DNA from: Dactylosporangium roseum | Lineage (GTDB): Bacteria; Actinomycetota; Actinomycetes; Mycobacteriales; Micromonosporaceae | DNA: 64,000 nt | Direction of reading: 5' to 3' | Assembly (NCBI RefSeq): GCF_025264685.1 | Contig: NZ_CP073721.1 | Location: 1,603,001-1,667,000, forward strand | Shown: in pieces, positions 25,341-34,147 of the stretch | Numbering within the stretch: the stretch's first letter is position 1 | Layout of the letters: every line of letters starts with the position of its first letter | Notes under the pieces: model-generated | What the model was told of the DNA's origin: nothing | Databases searched by the model: none | The model's input: the letters and a program-made list of their open reading frames with translations, nothing else | Position numbers and translations under genes: made by a program

Positions 25341-26371
25341 ACATCGACCTTGCGGCCCTCCGCGCGCTGGAGCGCGAACGGGAGATCCCGTTCGAGACCA
25401 TCCTCGCGGCGATCGAGACGGCCCTGCTGACGGCCTACCGGCACACCGAGGGTGCCAACGCGCACGCCCGGGTCGAGATCGACCGGCGCACGGGCGCGGC
25501 TTCGGTGCTGGCCCAGGACCTCGACGACGACGGCACGATCGTCCGGGAGTACGACGACACCCCGCACGACTTCGGGCGGATCGCCGCGATGACCGCCAAG
25601 CAGGTCATCCTGCAGCGGCTGCGTGAGGCGACCGACGAGGCGCACTTCGGGGAGTATGTCGGCCGGGACGGTGACCTGGTGACGGGTGTCATCCAGGCAC
25701 ACGAGGCACGGACCGAGAAGGGCATCGTCACCATCGACCTCGGCAAGATCGAGGGCATACTGCCGGCCGCCGAGCAGGTCCCGGGCGAGCGCTACGAGCA
25801 CGGCCAGCGGATCAAGGCCATCGTCGTCCACGTGGCAAAAGGCTTCCGCGGACCCCAGGTCACCCTGTCCCGGTCCCATCCCAACCTGGTGAAGCGCCTG
25901 TTCGCACTGGAGGTGCCGGAGATCGCCGACGGCACGGTCGAGATCGCGGCCATCGCTCGGGAGGCCGGACACCGGACCAAGATCGCGGTCCGTTCGACGG
26001 TGCCGGGTGTGAACGCCAAGGGTGCCTGCATCGGGCCGATGGGCCAGCGGGTCCGGGCGGTCATGAGCGAGTTGCACGGTGAGAAGATCGACATTATCGA
26101 CTGGTCCGAGGACCCGGCGCAGTTCGTCGGAAATGCCCTTTCTCCCGCAAAAGCGCTCAACGTCGAGGTCGTCGACGCGGCGAACCGAGCGGCCCGGGTG
26201 ACCGTCCCCGACTTCCAGCTTTCCCTGGCCATCGGCCGTGAGGGCCAGAACGCGCGGCTCGCGGCGCGGCTCACCGGATGGCGGATCGACATTCGACCGG
26301 ACAATGCGCCGGATGGCAACGTCGATCACGTCACCGGACCGGGCGCGGCGCGAGCCGAAAGTGCAGGGTAG
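25337..26371 (+). CDS. nusA: Transcription termination/antitermination protein NusA
   Basis: 344 residues, the usual actinobacterial length without the extra C-terminal acidic repeats. Order: N-terminal RNAP-binding domain, S1 domain ([20 protein letters not shown]), KH1 ([20 protein letters not shown]) and KH2 ([19 protein letters not shown]). GTG 25337 overlaps the rimP stop by four bases. It acts in pausing, termination and rRNA antitermination. Confidence 0.95.
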   Translation: MNIDLAALRALEREREIPFETILAAIETALLTAYRHTEGANAHARVEIDRRTGAASVLAQDLDDDGTIVREYDDTPHDFGRIAAMTAKQVILQRLREATDEAHFGEYVGRDGDLVTGVIQAHEARTEKGIVTIDLGKIEGILPAAEQVPGERYEHGQRIKAIVVHVAKGFRGPQVTLSRSHPNLVKRLFALEVPEIADGTVEIAAIAREAGHRTKIAVRSTVPGVNAKGACIGPMGQRVRAVMSELHGEKIDIIDWSEDPAQFVGNALSPAKALNVEVVDAANRAARVTVPDFQLSLAIGREGQNARLAARLTGWRIDIRPDNAPDGNVDHVTGPGAARAESAG

Positions 26372-26406
26372 ACTTCTTGGCGGTACGTCGCACGCCCCCG
26401 GCTGGC

Positions 26407-26745
26407 ATGCCCGCGATTCCGGCTGCGCCGGTTCGCACCTGTGTGGGTTGTCGGAAGCGTGCGTCATCCTCCGAGTTGCTGCGTGTTGTCGCGATCGAGT
26501 CCGGCCTTGACCAGTTCAGGGCTGTTCCCGATCCGGCCCGCAGACGGCCGGGTCGGGGAGCGCACCTGCATCCTGATCCGGCTTGCCTCGCGCTAGCGGA
26601 GCGTCGGCGCGCCTTCGGGCGGGCTCTGCGCGTGACCGGGGTCCTCGACACCGGTTCGCTTGCCGAAGCCGTCGCCGCGGCGGCGCCGTCCTCGATGGCG
26701 GCCTCCGGCGGGGTGACGGTGACGGAGCCGGAGCAATCGCGGTGA
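26407..26745 (+). CDS. ylxR: YlxR family RNA-binding/nucleic-acid-binding protein (DUF448)
   Basis: 112 residues with the family signature RTCVGCRKRASSSELLRVV and GRGAHLHPDPACLALAERRR. In the conserved position between nusA and infB. Homologues have been linked to RNase P and transcription control; the role here is not evident from sequence. Start ATG 26407 gives a short N-terminal extension before the Cys motif. Confidence 0.88.
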   Translation: MPAIPAAPVRTCVGCRKRASSSELLRVVAIESGLDQFRAVPDPARRRPGRGAHLHPDPACLALAERRRAFGRALRVTGVLDTGSLAEAVAAAAPSSMAASGGVTVTEPEQSR

Positions 26746-26904
26746 TCGGAACCGCCGATGGTGGGAGCGCGACGCTCTCACCCGGACACGCAAGGTAGGA
26801 CGACGGACATGAGCACACGATGAAGTCCCTGAGATGACCAGGCTTCAAGTGCACGAGTGAGGTCGGTGCGGACTTTGCCGCCCGGCCTCGAGATGAGGAG
26901 TGTA

Positions 26905-29900
26905 GTGGCAGGCAAGGCCCGCGTACACGAGCTGGCGAAAGAGCTCGGGGTCGAAAGCAAGACCGTGCTCGCGAAGCTGCAGGAGCTTGGCGAGTACGTG
27001 AAGTCCGCATCCAGCACGGTCGAGGCGCCTGTGGCGCGCCGGCTGCGTGCGAGCTTCGAGTCCGGAGGTGCCGGCTCGGCACCGTCCATCCCTCCTGCGC
27101 CGGCATCGTCGGCCCCATCGGCCGCGCCCGTTCCGACGGCACCGCGTCCGACGCCGGTCAGCCCGGCAGCCAAGCCGTTCGCGCCGCCGAAGCGGCCGCA
27201 GCCCCAGGCGGGCGGCGGTCAGGGCGGTGGACGAGGCCCCGTTCCCGGACCGCCGCGCCCGACCCCGCCGGCGGTCAAGCCCACAAGCGCACACGACATC
27301 GAGGTGGCCGCAGCCGAGCAGCGCGCCGCCGCGCTGAAGGCTGAGCAGGAAGCGGCGATGAAGGCCGCCCAGCAGGCCCGTCAGCGTGAGAACACCCGGC
27401 GTGACACGCCGCCGTCCGGCGGTGGCGCCCCGGCGCCGGGACCCCGTCCGGGTCCGGTGCCGGCGCCGCCCGGTGCCGCGCCGGCCCCGGGCGCACCGCG
27501 TCCCGGCCAAGGCCCACGCCCCGGTGGCAATCGCCCGCCGGGCCGGTCGCCGGGCAACAACCCGTTCGGTGTCTCCGGTGGCGCGACCCCGCGTCCCGCG
27601 ACACCGGGCAACATCCCGCGGCCCAACCCGTCCTCGATGCCGCCGCGGCCCAACCCCGCCTCGATGGGCGGCCCCCGGCCGAACCCGTCGCAGATGCCGA
27701 GCCAGCGCCCGGGTCGCCCCGGTGGCGCCGGTGGTGACCGTCCCGGTCGTCCCGGCGGCGGTGGCGGCTTCCGCGGCGGTCCCGGTGGCGGTGCCGGTCG
27801 TCCCGGCGGTCCCGGTGGCGGCGGCGGTGGCGGTGGCTTCCGCGGCGGTCCCGGTGGTGGCGGCGGCGGAGGTTTCCGCGGCGGTCCCGGTGGTGGCGGC
27901 GGCGGAGGTTTCCGCGGCGGTCCCGGCGGTGGCGGCGGCGGCGCTCCCGCGGGTGCGGGAGGTGCCGGTCGTCCCGGTGGTGGCGGCGGTGGTCGTGGCC
28001 GTGGCGGCGGTGCCGCGGGCGCCTTCGGGCGTCCGGGCGGTCGCCCGACCCGTGGCCGCAAGTCGAAGAAGCAGCGCAGACAAGAGTTCGACAACCTCTC
28101 CGCGCCCACCATGGGCTCGGGCGCCCCACGGGGTCAGGGTCAGACGATCCGCCTCCCGCAGGGTGCGTCGCTGTCGGACTTCGCCGACCGGATCAACGCC
28201 AACCCGGGCTCGCTCGTCCAGGAGATGTTCAACCTGGGCGAGATGGTGACGGCCACCCAGTCGTGCACCAACGAGACGCTGCAGTTGCTCGGTGAGCACC
28301 TCGGCTTCGACGTGCAGATCGTCAGCCCCGAGGACGAGGACCGCGAGCTGCTGGCCCGCTTCGACATCGACCTCGACGCCGACGTCGACGAGGAGCGCCT
28401 CGTCACGCGGCCGCCGGTCGTGACCGTCATGGGTCACGTCGACCACGGCAAGACGAAGCTGCTGGACGCGATCCGGCAGACGAACGTCGCCGCGGGCGAG
28501 GCGGGTGGTATCACCCAGCACATCGGTGCCTACCAGGTGCACGTCGAGCACGAGGGCGAAGACCGCGCGATCACGTTCATCGACACCCCGGGTCACGAGG
28601 CGTTCACCGCCATGCGTGCCCGTGGTGCCCAGGCCACGGACATCGTGGTCCTGGTGGTCGCGGCCGACGACGGTGTCATGCCCCAGACGATCGAGGCGTT
28701 GAACCACGCCCGGGCGGCCGACGTGCCGATCGTGGTCGCGGTCAACAAGATCGACAAGCCTGAGGCCAACCCGGGCAAGGTGCGCCAGGAGCTGACGCAG
28801 TATGGGCTGGTCGCCGAGGATTACGGCGGCGAGACCATGTTCGTCGACATCTCCGCGAAGAGCCGCATCAACATCGAAGGGCTCCTCGAGGCGGTGCTGC
28901 TGACCGCGGACGCCGCCCTCGACCTGCGGGCGCCCATCGACGGGCCGGCGCAGGGCATCGCGATCGAGTCGCACCTCGACCGCGGTCGTGGTCCGGTCGC
29001 GACGGTGCTCGTCGAGAAGGGCACGCTCAACGTCGGTGACTCGATCGTCGCCGGCCGGGCGTATGGTCGCGTCCGCGCGATGCTCGACGAGAACGGCAAG
29101 CCCGTGCCGCACGCCGGTCCGGCCCGCCCGGTCCTGGTGCTCGGTCTGACCTCGGTGCCCGGCGCCGGCGACACGTTCCTCGCCGCCGACGACGACCGCA
29201 CCGCACGGCAGATCGCCGAGCAGCGGCAGGCCCGTCGCCGCGCGGCCGAGATGGCCTCGCGCACCGGCCGGGTCACCCTCGAGACGCTCTTCGAGCAGCT
29301 CAAGGAGGGCGAGAAGACCACGCTCAACCTCATCCTCAAGGGCGACGGTTCGGGCTCGGTCGAGGCGCTCGAGGACGCTCTGGTCAAGATCGTGGTTTCG
29401 GACGAGGTCCAGCTACGCATCATCCACCGGGGTGTCGGTGCCGTCACCCAGGACGACGTCAACCTGGCCAGCGCGTCGGACGCGATCATCATCGGGTTCA
29501 ACGTGCGGGCCGAGGGGCGCACCCGGGAGCAGGCCGACCGCGAGGGCGTGGAGATCCGGTACTACACCGTCATCTACCAGGCCATCGAGGAGATCGAGAC
29601 CGCGCTCAAGGGCATGCTCAAGCCGATCTACGAGGAGGTCGAGCTCGGCTCGGCGGAGATCCGCGAGGTCTTCCGCTCGTCGCGCTTCGGCAACATCGCC
29701 GGCTGCATCGTCCGTACCGGCCTCATCCGGCGCAACAGCAAGGCGCGCCTCATCCGCGACGGCGCCGTCGTGTCGGACAGCCTGTCGATCGCCGGTCTGC
29801 GGCGGTTCAAGGACGACGCGACCGAGGTCCGCGAAGGGTTCGAGTGCGGTATCACGCTCGGCACCTACAACGACATCCAGGTCGGCGACGTCATCGAGAC

Positions 29901-29931
29901 GTGGGAGCTGCGCGAGAAGGCGCGTAGCTGA
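26905..29931 (+). CDS. infB: Translation initiation factor IF-2
   Basis: 1008 residues. GTPase that positions fMet-tRNA on the 30S subunit. The N-terminal IF2_N helix domain is [21 protein letters not shown] long Pro/Ala/Gly linker includes several [12 protein letters not shown] units (27760-27960). The G domain has G1 [13 protein letters not shown]3 DTPGHEAF and G4 NKIDKP, followed by domains II-IV ([19 protein letters not shown]). GTG 26905 is chosen because the family starts MAGKARVHE and GAGGAG is four bases earlier; ATG 26893 and 26857 would add non-conserved residues. A terminator follows at 29948. Confidence 0.95.
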   Translation: MAGKARVHELAKELGVESKTVLAKLQELGEYVKSASSTVEAPVARRLRASFESGGAGSAPSIPPAPASSAPSAAPVPTAPRPTPVSPAAKPFAPPKRPQPQAGGGQGGGRGPVPGPPRPTPPAVKPTSAHDIEVAAAEQRAAALKAEQEAAMKAAQQARQRENTRRDTPPSGGGAPAPGPRPGPVPAPPGAAPAPGAPRPGQGPRPGGNRPPGRSPGNNPFGVSGGATPRPATPGNIPRPNPSSMPPRPNPASMGGPRPNPSQMPSQRPGRPGGAGGDRPGRPGGGGGFRGGPGGGAGRPGGPGGGGGGGGFRGGPGGGGGGGFRGGPGGGGGGGFRGGPGGGGGGAPAGAGGAGRPGGGGGGRGRGGGAAGAFGRPGGRPTRGRKSKKQRRQEFDNLSAPTMGSGAPRGQGQTIRLPQGASLSDFADRINANPGSLVQEMFNLGEMVTATQSCTNETLQLLGEHLGFDVQIVSPEDEDRELLARFDIDLDADVDEERLVTRPPVVTVMGHVDHGKTKLLDAIRQTNVAAGEAGGITQHIGAYQVHVEHEGEDRAITFIDTPGHEAFTAMRARGAQATDIVVLVVAADDGVMPQTIEALNHARAADVPIVVAVNKIDKPEANPGKVRQELTQYGLVAEDYGGETMFVDISAKSRINIEGLLEAVLLTADAALDLRAPIDGPAQGIAIESHLDRGRGPVATVLVEKGTLNVGDSIVAGRAYGRVRAMLDENGKPVPHAGPARPVLVLGLTSVPGAGDTFLAADDDRTARQIAEQRQARRRAAEMASRTGRVTLETLFEQLKEGEKTTLNLILKGDGSGSVEALEDALVKIVVSDEVQLRIIHRGVGAVTQDDVNLASASDAIIIGFNVRAEGRTREQADREGVEIRYYTVIYQAIEEIETALKGMLKPIYEEVELGSAEIREVFRSSRFGNIAGCIVRTGLIRRNSKARLIRDGAVVSDSLSIAGLRRFKDDATEVREGFECGITLGTYNDIQVGDVIETWELREKARS

Positions 29932-29947
29932 TCACCTCGAGGTGCTC

Positions 29948-29979
29948 GAAGGGGCCGTGGGTCATCCCGCGGCCCCTTC
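29948..29979 (+). terminator. Terminator after infB
   Basis: A 14-bp stem (29948-29961 with 29966-29979, one G-U pair) with a TCAT loop, closed by GAAGGGG and CCCCTTC. Confidence 0.75.
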
Positions 29980-30065
29980 GCATGTGCCGTCTTCGGCACG
30001 CCGGGACGGTCGACTCGGCGATGTGACGGGCGTGCCGTCGGCCGGGTCATGAGTCTTTCGTGGCG

Positions 30066-30422
30066 GTCGATCGAGCAAGGCCGCGAAGTTAAGCCCAACG
30101 GCCTCTTGTCACCCGGACCAGGCTGACAATTCGGGCGCTGGGCTCGGAGGCGTCGCCGCCGAGGTGTGCCGGCCGGCCCGCGTTCCGGCGCAATCCCGCC
30201 GCCAGGCCGGGCGACTCCATGATCATGGGAAAGATCTGGCTATCGGGGCAGCCGCATCTTTCCCATGATGGGGTCGCCCGGCACGGAACGCGCCGCCCGG
30301 GTCCAGCAGCGATCATGAGCGGCAGACACCAGCCGCACGACTGTGCGGCATCATCCAGTAGCGCAATACCGGGGTGGACAGACGACCGAACGGCTCAACT
30401 TCGCGGCCTTGGTCGATCGAGG
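30066..30422. mobile_element. MITE-like non-autonomous element carrying repeat family A, copy 2
   Basis: About 357 bp bounded by imperfect 29-bp terminal inverted repeats, 30066-30094 and 30393-30421, sharing the core AACTTCGCGGCCTTG. The interior (30118-30420) is similar to 1835-2125 and includes a central hairpin near 30222-30272 with CATGATCATGGGAAAGAT and ATCTTTCCCATGAT. No coding capacity, so movement would need a transposase elsewhere. No clear target-site duplication could be assigned. Confidence 0.6.
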
Positions 30423-30595
30423 TGCGCGGCGGGACATGCTGTCCCGGTCGTGGTGGCGGCGCCGGCCACCAGCGGCACCGTGGTCCGGTGCCCGCGGCGG
30501 GCACCGCTGCCGGAGAGGCCTCCGCTGCTGGTCTCCTGAGGCCGCTCGCGGCCCCTTGCGTGGAATACCGGGAGACGGTTCAGCCGTCCGCCGGA
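30423..30595. other. Gene-free spacer
   Basis: Between the MITE-like element and DUF503. Contains a short GGCCGC/GCGGCC hairpin near 30541-30556. No ORF with convincing codon usage. Confidence 0.4.
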
Positions 30596-30601
30596 TAAGA
30601 T
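30596..30601 (+). promoter_or_regulatory. -10 hexamer TAAGAT, leaderless
   Basis: Ends eight bases before GTG 30610 of the DUF503 gene. Confidence 0.35.
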
Positions 30602-30609
30602 GCTGCGCC

Positions 30610-30906
30610 GTGTATACCGGAACCGCGGTCTTCGACCTTCTTCTTCCCGATGATTCGCGCTCCCTGAAGGCCAAGCGGTCGTATGTGCGGCCCCTGGTGG
30701 CCCATCTGCGCAAGTTCGAGGTGTCCGTCGCCGAGGTGGGGGCCCTTGACCTGCACGGACGGACCGAGATCGGGGTCGCCGTCGTCGCGGCCGAGGCCGG
30801 GCACGTGCGGGAGGTGCTGGACAGTTGCGAGCGGGCGGTCGCGGGCCGGCCCGAGGTGGAGTTGCTCTCCGTGCGCCGTCGGCTGCACGGTGACGACGAC
30901 GAGTAA
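30610..30906 (+). CDS. ylxP: DUF503 family protein (YlxP-like)
   Basis: 98 residues: a first strand TGTAVFDLLLPDDSRSLKAK and then SVAEVGALDLHGRTEIGVAV are diagnostic of DUF503. The family is conserved between infB and rbfA in many Gram-positives, which is its position here; its role in ribosome assembly or translation is inferred from that context. Starts at GTG 30610, apparently without a ribosome site. Confidence 0.88.
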   Translation: MYTGTAVFDLLLPDDSRSLKAKRSYVRPLVAHLRKFEVSVAEVGALDLHGRTEIGVAVVAAEAGHVREVLDSCERAVAGRPEVELLSVRRRLHGDDDE

Positions 30907-31029
30907 TCCTGCGTTCCGAACGCGGCCCTGTGGGCGGGTCGCGGGTACTGTCAGAGCGTTGGTCAGATCTCCAGATCCGGGGCGGTCGGCGACCGACCGG
31001 CGGATCGTTTGGCTGCGGAGGTGTTCGAG

Positions 31030-31512
31030 ATGACGGATCCGGCGAAGGTGCGGCGGCACGCGGAGCGTGTGCGGGAACTTGTCGCATCGGTGGTGCGGAC
31101 GCAGATCAAGGACCCCCGGCTGGGCATGATCACGATCACCGACGCGCGGATCACGGCTGATCTGCGCGAAGCGACGGTGTTCTACACGGTGCTCGGTGAC
31201 GCGGCGGCACAGGCCGGCACCGCGGCCGCTCTGGAGAGCGCCAAGGGCCTGCTGCGCTCGACCGTGGGAAAGGCGCTCGGGCTGCGGCACTCACCCAGCC
31301 TGACGTTCGTGCACGACGACGTGTCCGACCACGCCAAGCACATCGACGAGTTGCTGGCCAGCGCCCGCAGCGCCGACGCCGAGGTGCAGCGGCTCGCCGC
31401 GGGCGCCCGATACGCGGGTGACCCCCAGCCGTACAAGCTGGAGGACGACCAGGACGACCTGGAGTCCGACGGCGCCGACGACGAGGTGGTCGTCGGCCAG
31501 GACCGGCGGTGA
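31030..31512 (+). CDS. rbfA: 30S ribosome-binding factor RbfA
   Basis: 160 residues. Late 30S maturation factor binding near 16S helix 1. KH-like fold with ARRVRELVASVVRTQIKDPR-type core (here VRELVASVVRTQIKDPRLGM) and LRHSPSLTFVHDDVSDHAKH. ATG 31030 follows GGAGG by eight bases; an upstream TTG is unlikely. The stop overlaps the next gene (GTGA). The acidic C-terminal tail (EDDQDDLESDGADDE) is longer than in E. coli. Confidence 0.93.
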   Translation: MTDPAKVRRHAERVRELVASVVRTQIKDPRLGMITITDARITADLREATVFYTVLGDAAAQAGTAAALESAKGLLRSTVGKALGLRHSPSLTFVHDDVSDHAKHIDELLASARSADAEVQRLAAGARYAGDPQPYKLEDDQDDLESDGADDEVVVGQDRR

Positions 31513-32831
31513 CCGGGCTCGCGCCCGGCACCGTGCCGGGCGCGGGCACCGGCCTGCCGGCCGGCGCGACGAAACCCGGCGTTGTGAAACCAGGCGTCGT
31601 GAAACCCGAGGTTGTGAAACCCGAGGTTGTAAAACCTGACGTGGTGAAATCCGACGCTGGGGAAGCACGCGTCGCGAAATCCGGCACGGGGAACGCCGCC
31701 ATGGGCGACGGTGACCGGGCGGGGCCGGGCGACGGGCCGTCCGACACGGGCCCCGGGGCACTCGGTGTGGTGCGGGTGGGTGTCGGAGCCGTGTCGGTCG
31801 AGGCCGCTCCCGCGCGGGAACGGCCCGCGCGGGAGGAGTGGGACGCCGCAGTGCGGGCGCTGCGGAGCCTCCCGGCCGGTGCCAGTGTGCTGCTGGCCTG
31901 CCACGTCAACCCCGACGGCGACGCGCTCGGCAGCATGCTCGGGGTCGGGCTCGGGCTGCGGTACATCACCGGCGAGCTCGGCATCTCGCGGCTGGAGGCG
32001 ACGTTCCCCGGCCCGCTGGAGCTGCCGCCGCCGTTCGACCGGCTGCCCGGGGTCGAGCTGCTGGTGCCGGCCGGAGCTGCCGACCCGGCGCCCGACGCGA
32101 TGATCGTCTTCGACGCGGCGAGCATCGAGCGGCTCGGGGAGCTCGCCGGGCGGCTGCGCACGACGCCGGTCGGGATCGTGGTCGACCACCATGCGTCCAA
32201 CCCCGGCTTCGGCGGCATCAACCTGGTCGATCCCGGCGCCGCCGCCACGTCGGTGCTGGCCGAGGGGTTGTTGCGCCGGCTGGCCGTGCCACTCGATGCG
32301 CAGATCGCCGAATGCCTCTACGTCGCCCTGGCCACCGACACCGGGTCGTTCAAGTTCGCCTCGACCACGCCCGCCGTCCACGAGTTCGCGGCGCGGCTCA
32401 TCGCGACCGGGATCCCCGTGGGGGACGTGTCGCGGCGGCTGTTCGACACGCGACCGGTGGGCGCCGTGCGGCTGTTCGGCGTCGCGCTGGCGCGCACGGC
32501 ATTCGAGCGGGACGGCGCCGGTGGGCTCGGGCTCGCCTGGACGTACCTGACACTCGACGACCTCGCCGAGCACGGTCAACCACCCGCAGCGGTCGAGGCG
32601 CTGATCGACGCCGTGCGGTGCGTGGAAGAGGCCGACGTCGCGTGTGTCGTCAAGCCGGTGCGGCCGGACGAGTGGTCGGTCTCCCTGCGCAGCAAGGGCG
32701 GCGTGGACGTGAGTCGCGTGGCCGTGGAGCTCGGCGGGGGAGGGCACCGGTTCGCGGCGGGGTTCAGCGCCCGCGGCAGCGTCGCCGGCATCATCGCGTC
32801 GATCCGCGACCGCCTGCGGGCATCAGGGTGA
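31509..32831 (+). CDS. DHH/DHHA1 phosphoesterase (NrnA-like oligoribonuclease/pAp phosphatase)
   Basis: 440 residues. The catalytic part (from about residue 110) has ACHVNPDGDALGSMLG, DAASIERL, the VVDHHASNPGF motif and the C-terminal GGGGHRFAAGFSARG (DHHA1), as in NrnA enzymes that degrade nano-RNA and dephosphorylate pAp. M. tuberculosis has Rv2837c here. The N-terminal 100 residues are unusual: six tandem KP-x-VV pentapeptides encoded by 15-bp repeats, then a Gly/Asp-rich linker. GTG 31509 overlaps rbfA. A later in-frame start cannot be excluded. Confidence 0.85.
   Translation: MTGLAPGTVPGAGTGLPAGATKPGVVKPGVVKPEVVKPEVVKPDVVKSDAGEARVAKSGTGNAAMGDGDRAGPGDGPSDTGPGALGVVRVGVGAVSVEAAPARERPAREEWDAAVRALRSLPAGASVLLACHVNPDGDALGSMLGVGLGLRYITGELGISRLEATFPGPLELPPPFDRLPGVELLVPAGAADPAPDAMIVFDAASIERLGELAGRLRTTPVGIVVDHHASNPGFGGINLVDPGAAATSVLAEGLLRRLAVPLDAQIAECLYVALATDTGSFKFASTTPAVHEFAARLIATGIPVGDVSRRLFDTRPVGAVRLFGVALARTAFERDGAGGLGLAWTYLTLDDLAEHGQPPAAVEALIDAVRCVEEADVACVVKPVRPDEWSVSLRSKGGVDVSRVAVELGGGGHRFAAGFSARGSVAGIIASIRDRLRASG
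31572..31661 (+). repeat. Six 15-bp tandem repeats inside the nrnA-like gene
   Basis: Units begin AAACC or AAATC and encode K-P/S-x-V-V. Middle copies (31602-31616 and 31617-31631) differ by one base, while outer copies have drifted. Confidence 0.8.
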
Positions 32832-32897
32832 ACTCCGGGCCAATATCCGGGCGATTACCGCTGGCCGGGCGGCAGTTGGTGCGGCGACAATCGATGG

Positions 32898-33299
32898 ATG
32901 GACCGACCCGAGCTGGTAGCGGAGGTCGACCGGGCCTGGGCCCGCCCGGTTGTGCTCACACCCGTGTTCGCCCTGATCTCGCTGGTGGGTGGGGCGTTGC
33001 CGTCCTTCTCGCTCCGCGCCAACCTGCTCGTGCTGGGTGTCGGCGGCGCGCTGTTCTGGCTCGGCATGTCGGCGGCCGTGCCGAGGCGCCCGACGCCGGT
33101 CCGGCTTCCCCGCTCGGCGGCCTGGTGGCTGGTGCCGCTGCTGCTCTTCGCGGTCGTCGAAGGCATCACATTCCTGATCGGTTCCCGGGCCTATCCCACG
33201 CTCTCCAGACTCGCTGACCCCCTGCTGGAGCACTATCTCGCCCGCGCCGCCGCCTACTTCGGCTGGCTGTGGGCCTTCTGGGCGATGATTCGCCGATGA
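32898..33299 (+). CDS. Small integral membrane protein
   Basis: 133 residues with about four hydrophobic helices (VVLTPVFALISLVGGALP, LLVLGVGGALFWLGMSAAV, WWLVPLLLFAVVEGITFLIG, AYFGWLWAFWAMI). No recognised family. A GACAAT hexamer ends six bases before ATG 32898. Its stop overlaps the next small membrane protein gene (ATGA), so the two are a unit. Confidence 0.7.
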   Translation: MDRPELVAEVDRAWARPVVLTPVFALISLVGGALPSFSLRANLLVLGVGGALFWLGMSAAVPRRPTPVRLPRSAAWWLVPLLLFAVVEGITFLIGSRAYPTLSRLADPLLEHYLARAAAYFGWLWAFWAMIRR

Positions 33300-33514
33300 C
33301 CGCGGGGCAGGTGCTCATCGCCGCGACGTTCGCGGTCGCGCTGGGGCTGTTCGGTGCGGTGGAGTTCCTCGCCCGCCGTGAGGGGTCGAAGGTGCCGACG
33401 CTCGGCGAGGTGTGCGGGGTCGTCATGCGATACCGGGTCGGCCCGCTACCGGTGGGCCGGATCGCGATGTTCGGCTTCTGGTGGTGGCTCGGCTGGCACT
33501 TCCTGGCGCGTTGA
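33296..33514 (+). CDS. Small membrane protein (DUF6186-like)
   Basis: 72 residues: an N-terminal helix VLIAATFAVALGLFGAVEFL, a conserved-looking loop TLGEVCGVVMRYRVGPLPVG and a C-terminal helix FGFWWWLGWHF. The loop and WWWLGWHF end recall DUF6186 proteins of actinomycetes, from memory only. Translationally coupled to the gene before it (ATGA overlap). Confidence 0.65.
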   Translation: MTAGQVLIAATFAVALGLFGAVEFLARREGSKVPTLGEVCGVVMRYRVGPLPVGRIAMFGFWWWLGWHFLAR

Positions 33515-33918
33515 ACAGCCCGCCGGGGTTGTCCGCGCGGAGGGCGTGGCCGGGTGCCACTTCCGCGTTGACCTCGGGGTTTGGCCTCCCAAATATCGGG
33601 ATGGCGTCGCACATCGTGGACCTGAACGATAACTTAGTCGCTATGCGCAACGTACGAATTCTTCGCTGCCCGCCCCGGGGCGACCGCTTCTGACAGCGGA
33701 TCCCGGTGGTGGGGTGAACGGCCCATGCAGCAGCCGCCGGAAGCGAGGATCACGTGCGCACCACATCACATGTCAGGCCGACACCACCCGCGTCGGTCTC
33801 CTCCGCGTGCGTTCGCGCGGGTGCCGGTGATCCCGGCGCATCCGTCGACACACAACTCGTCAACTCTGTGCCGCGAGGCTCCGGGCCCCGCCCGCAGCGC
33901 ACCAAGGAGACCGCGATC
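33515..33918. other. 404-bp spacer with one possible micro-ORF
   Basis: No gene with convincing coding bias. At 33643-33693 a 16-codon ORF (MRNVRILRCPPRGDRF) starts seven bases after TAACTT, so it might be a leaderless leader peptide, but nothing downstream needs one. Otherwise unremarkable. Confidence 0.3.
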
Positions 33919-34023
33919 ATGCCTGAGCAGCCCAAACCGCAGCCGAAGCCCCAGGAGCCGACCGCCGACACCCGCGAGCGTGCCCGTGCGGCCGTGCAGA
34001 TGTCGATGGATCGCCGGGGCTGA
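33919..34023 (+). CDS. 34-residue Pro/Lys/Gln-rich small protein
   Basis: MPEQPKPQPKPQEPTADTRE continuing to AVQMSMDRRG. AAGGAGA at 33904-33910 is eight bases before ATG 33919, a near-ideal ribosome site, and a 19-bp hairpin follows the stop by 13 bases, so it looks like a complete monocistronic gene. Extended PKPQ head and basic/helical tail. No known family. Confidence 0.5.
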   Translation: MPEQPKPQPKPQEPTADTRERARAAVQMSMDRRG

Positions 34024-34036
34024 CACCCGCGCGCGA

Positions 34037-34094
34037 CACAATCTTCGGGAAGCCCGGACGCCCGTCGTGACGTCAGGGCTTCCCGAAGATTGTG
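34037..34094. terminator. Perfect 19-bp inverted repeat
   Basis: Arms 34037-34055 and 34076-34094 with a 20-bp loop. It follows the 34-residue ORF and precedes the MATE gene promoter. No T-run, so termination would be of the I-shaped type, or it is another dispersed palindrome. Confidence 0.6.
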
Positions 34095-34135
34095 CCGACC
34101 GGGATTGGTAAGTAGCCGAACCGGGCTACCATCCT

Positions 34136-34141
34136 TACTCT
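34136..34141 (+). promoter_or_regulatory. -10 hexamer TACTCT, leaderless
   Basis: Ends six bases before GTG 34148 of the MATE gene. Confidence 0.4.
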
Positions 34142-34147
34142 GGGGCG

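Noticed and set aside
27720-27980. GC-rich repeats in infB considered as a separate repeat array
   Set aside because: They encode the Gly/Pro-rich linker seen in actinobacterial IF2 and stay in frame.
26845-29112. 755-residue minus-strand frame opposite infB
   Set aside because: Thr/Ala/Gly-rich shadow of the IF2 Gly/Pro linker on the other strand; IF2 motifs are clear on the plus strand.
31009-31029. TTG start for RbfA seven codons upstream
   Set aside because: GGAGG is correctly placed for ATG 31030 and lies inside the longer version.
33643-33693. Cysteine-containing leader peptide like those upstream of sulfur-metabolism genes
   Set aside because: The sequence MRNVRILRCPPRGDRF does not match the known leader pattern well and no sulfur gene follows; kept only as a possible micro-ORF in the spacer entry.
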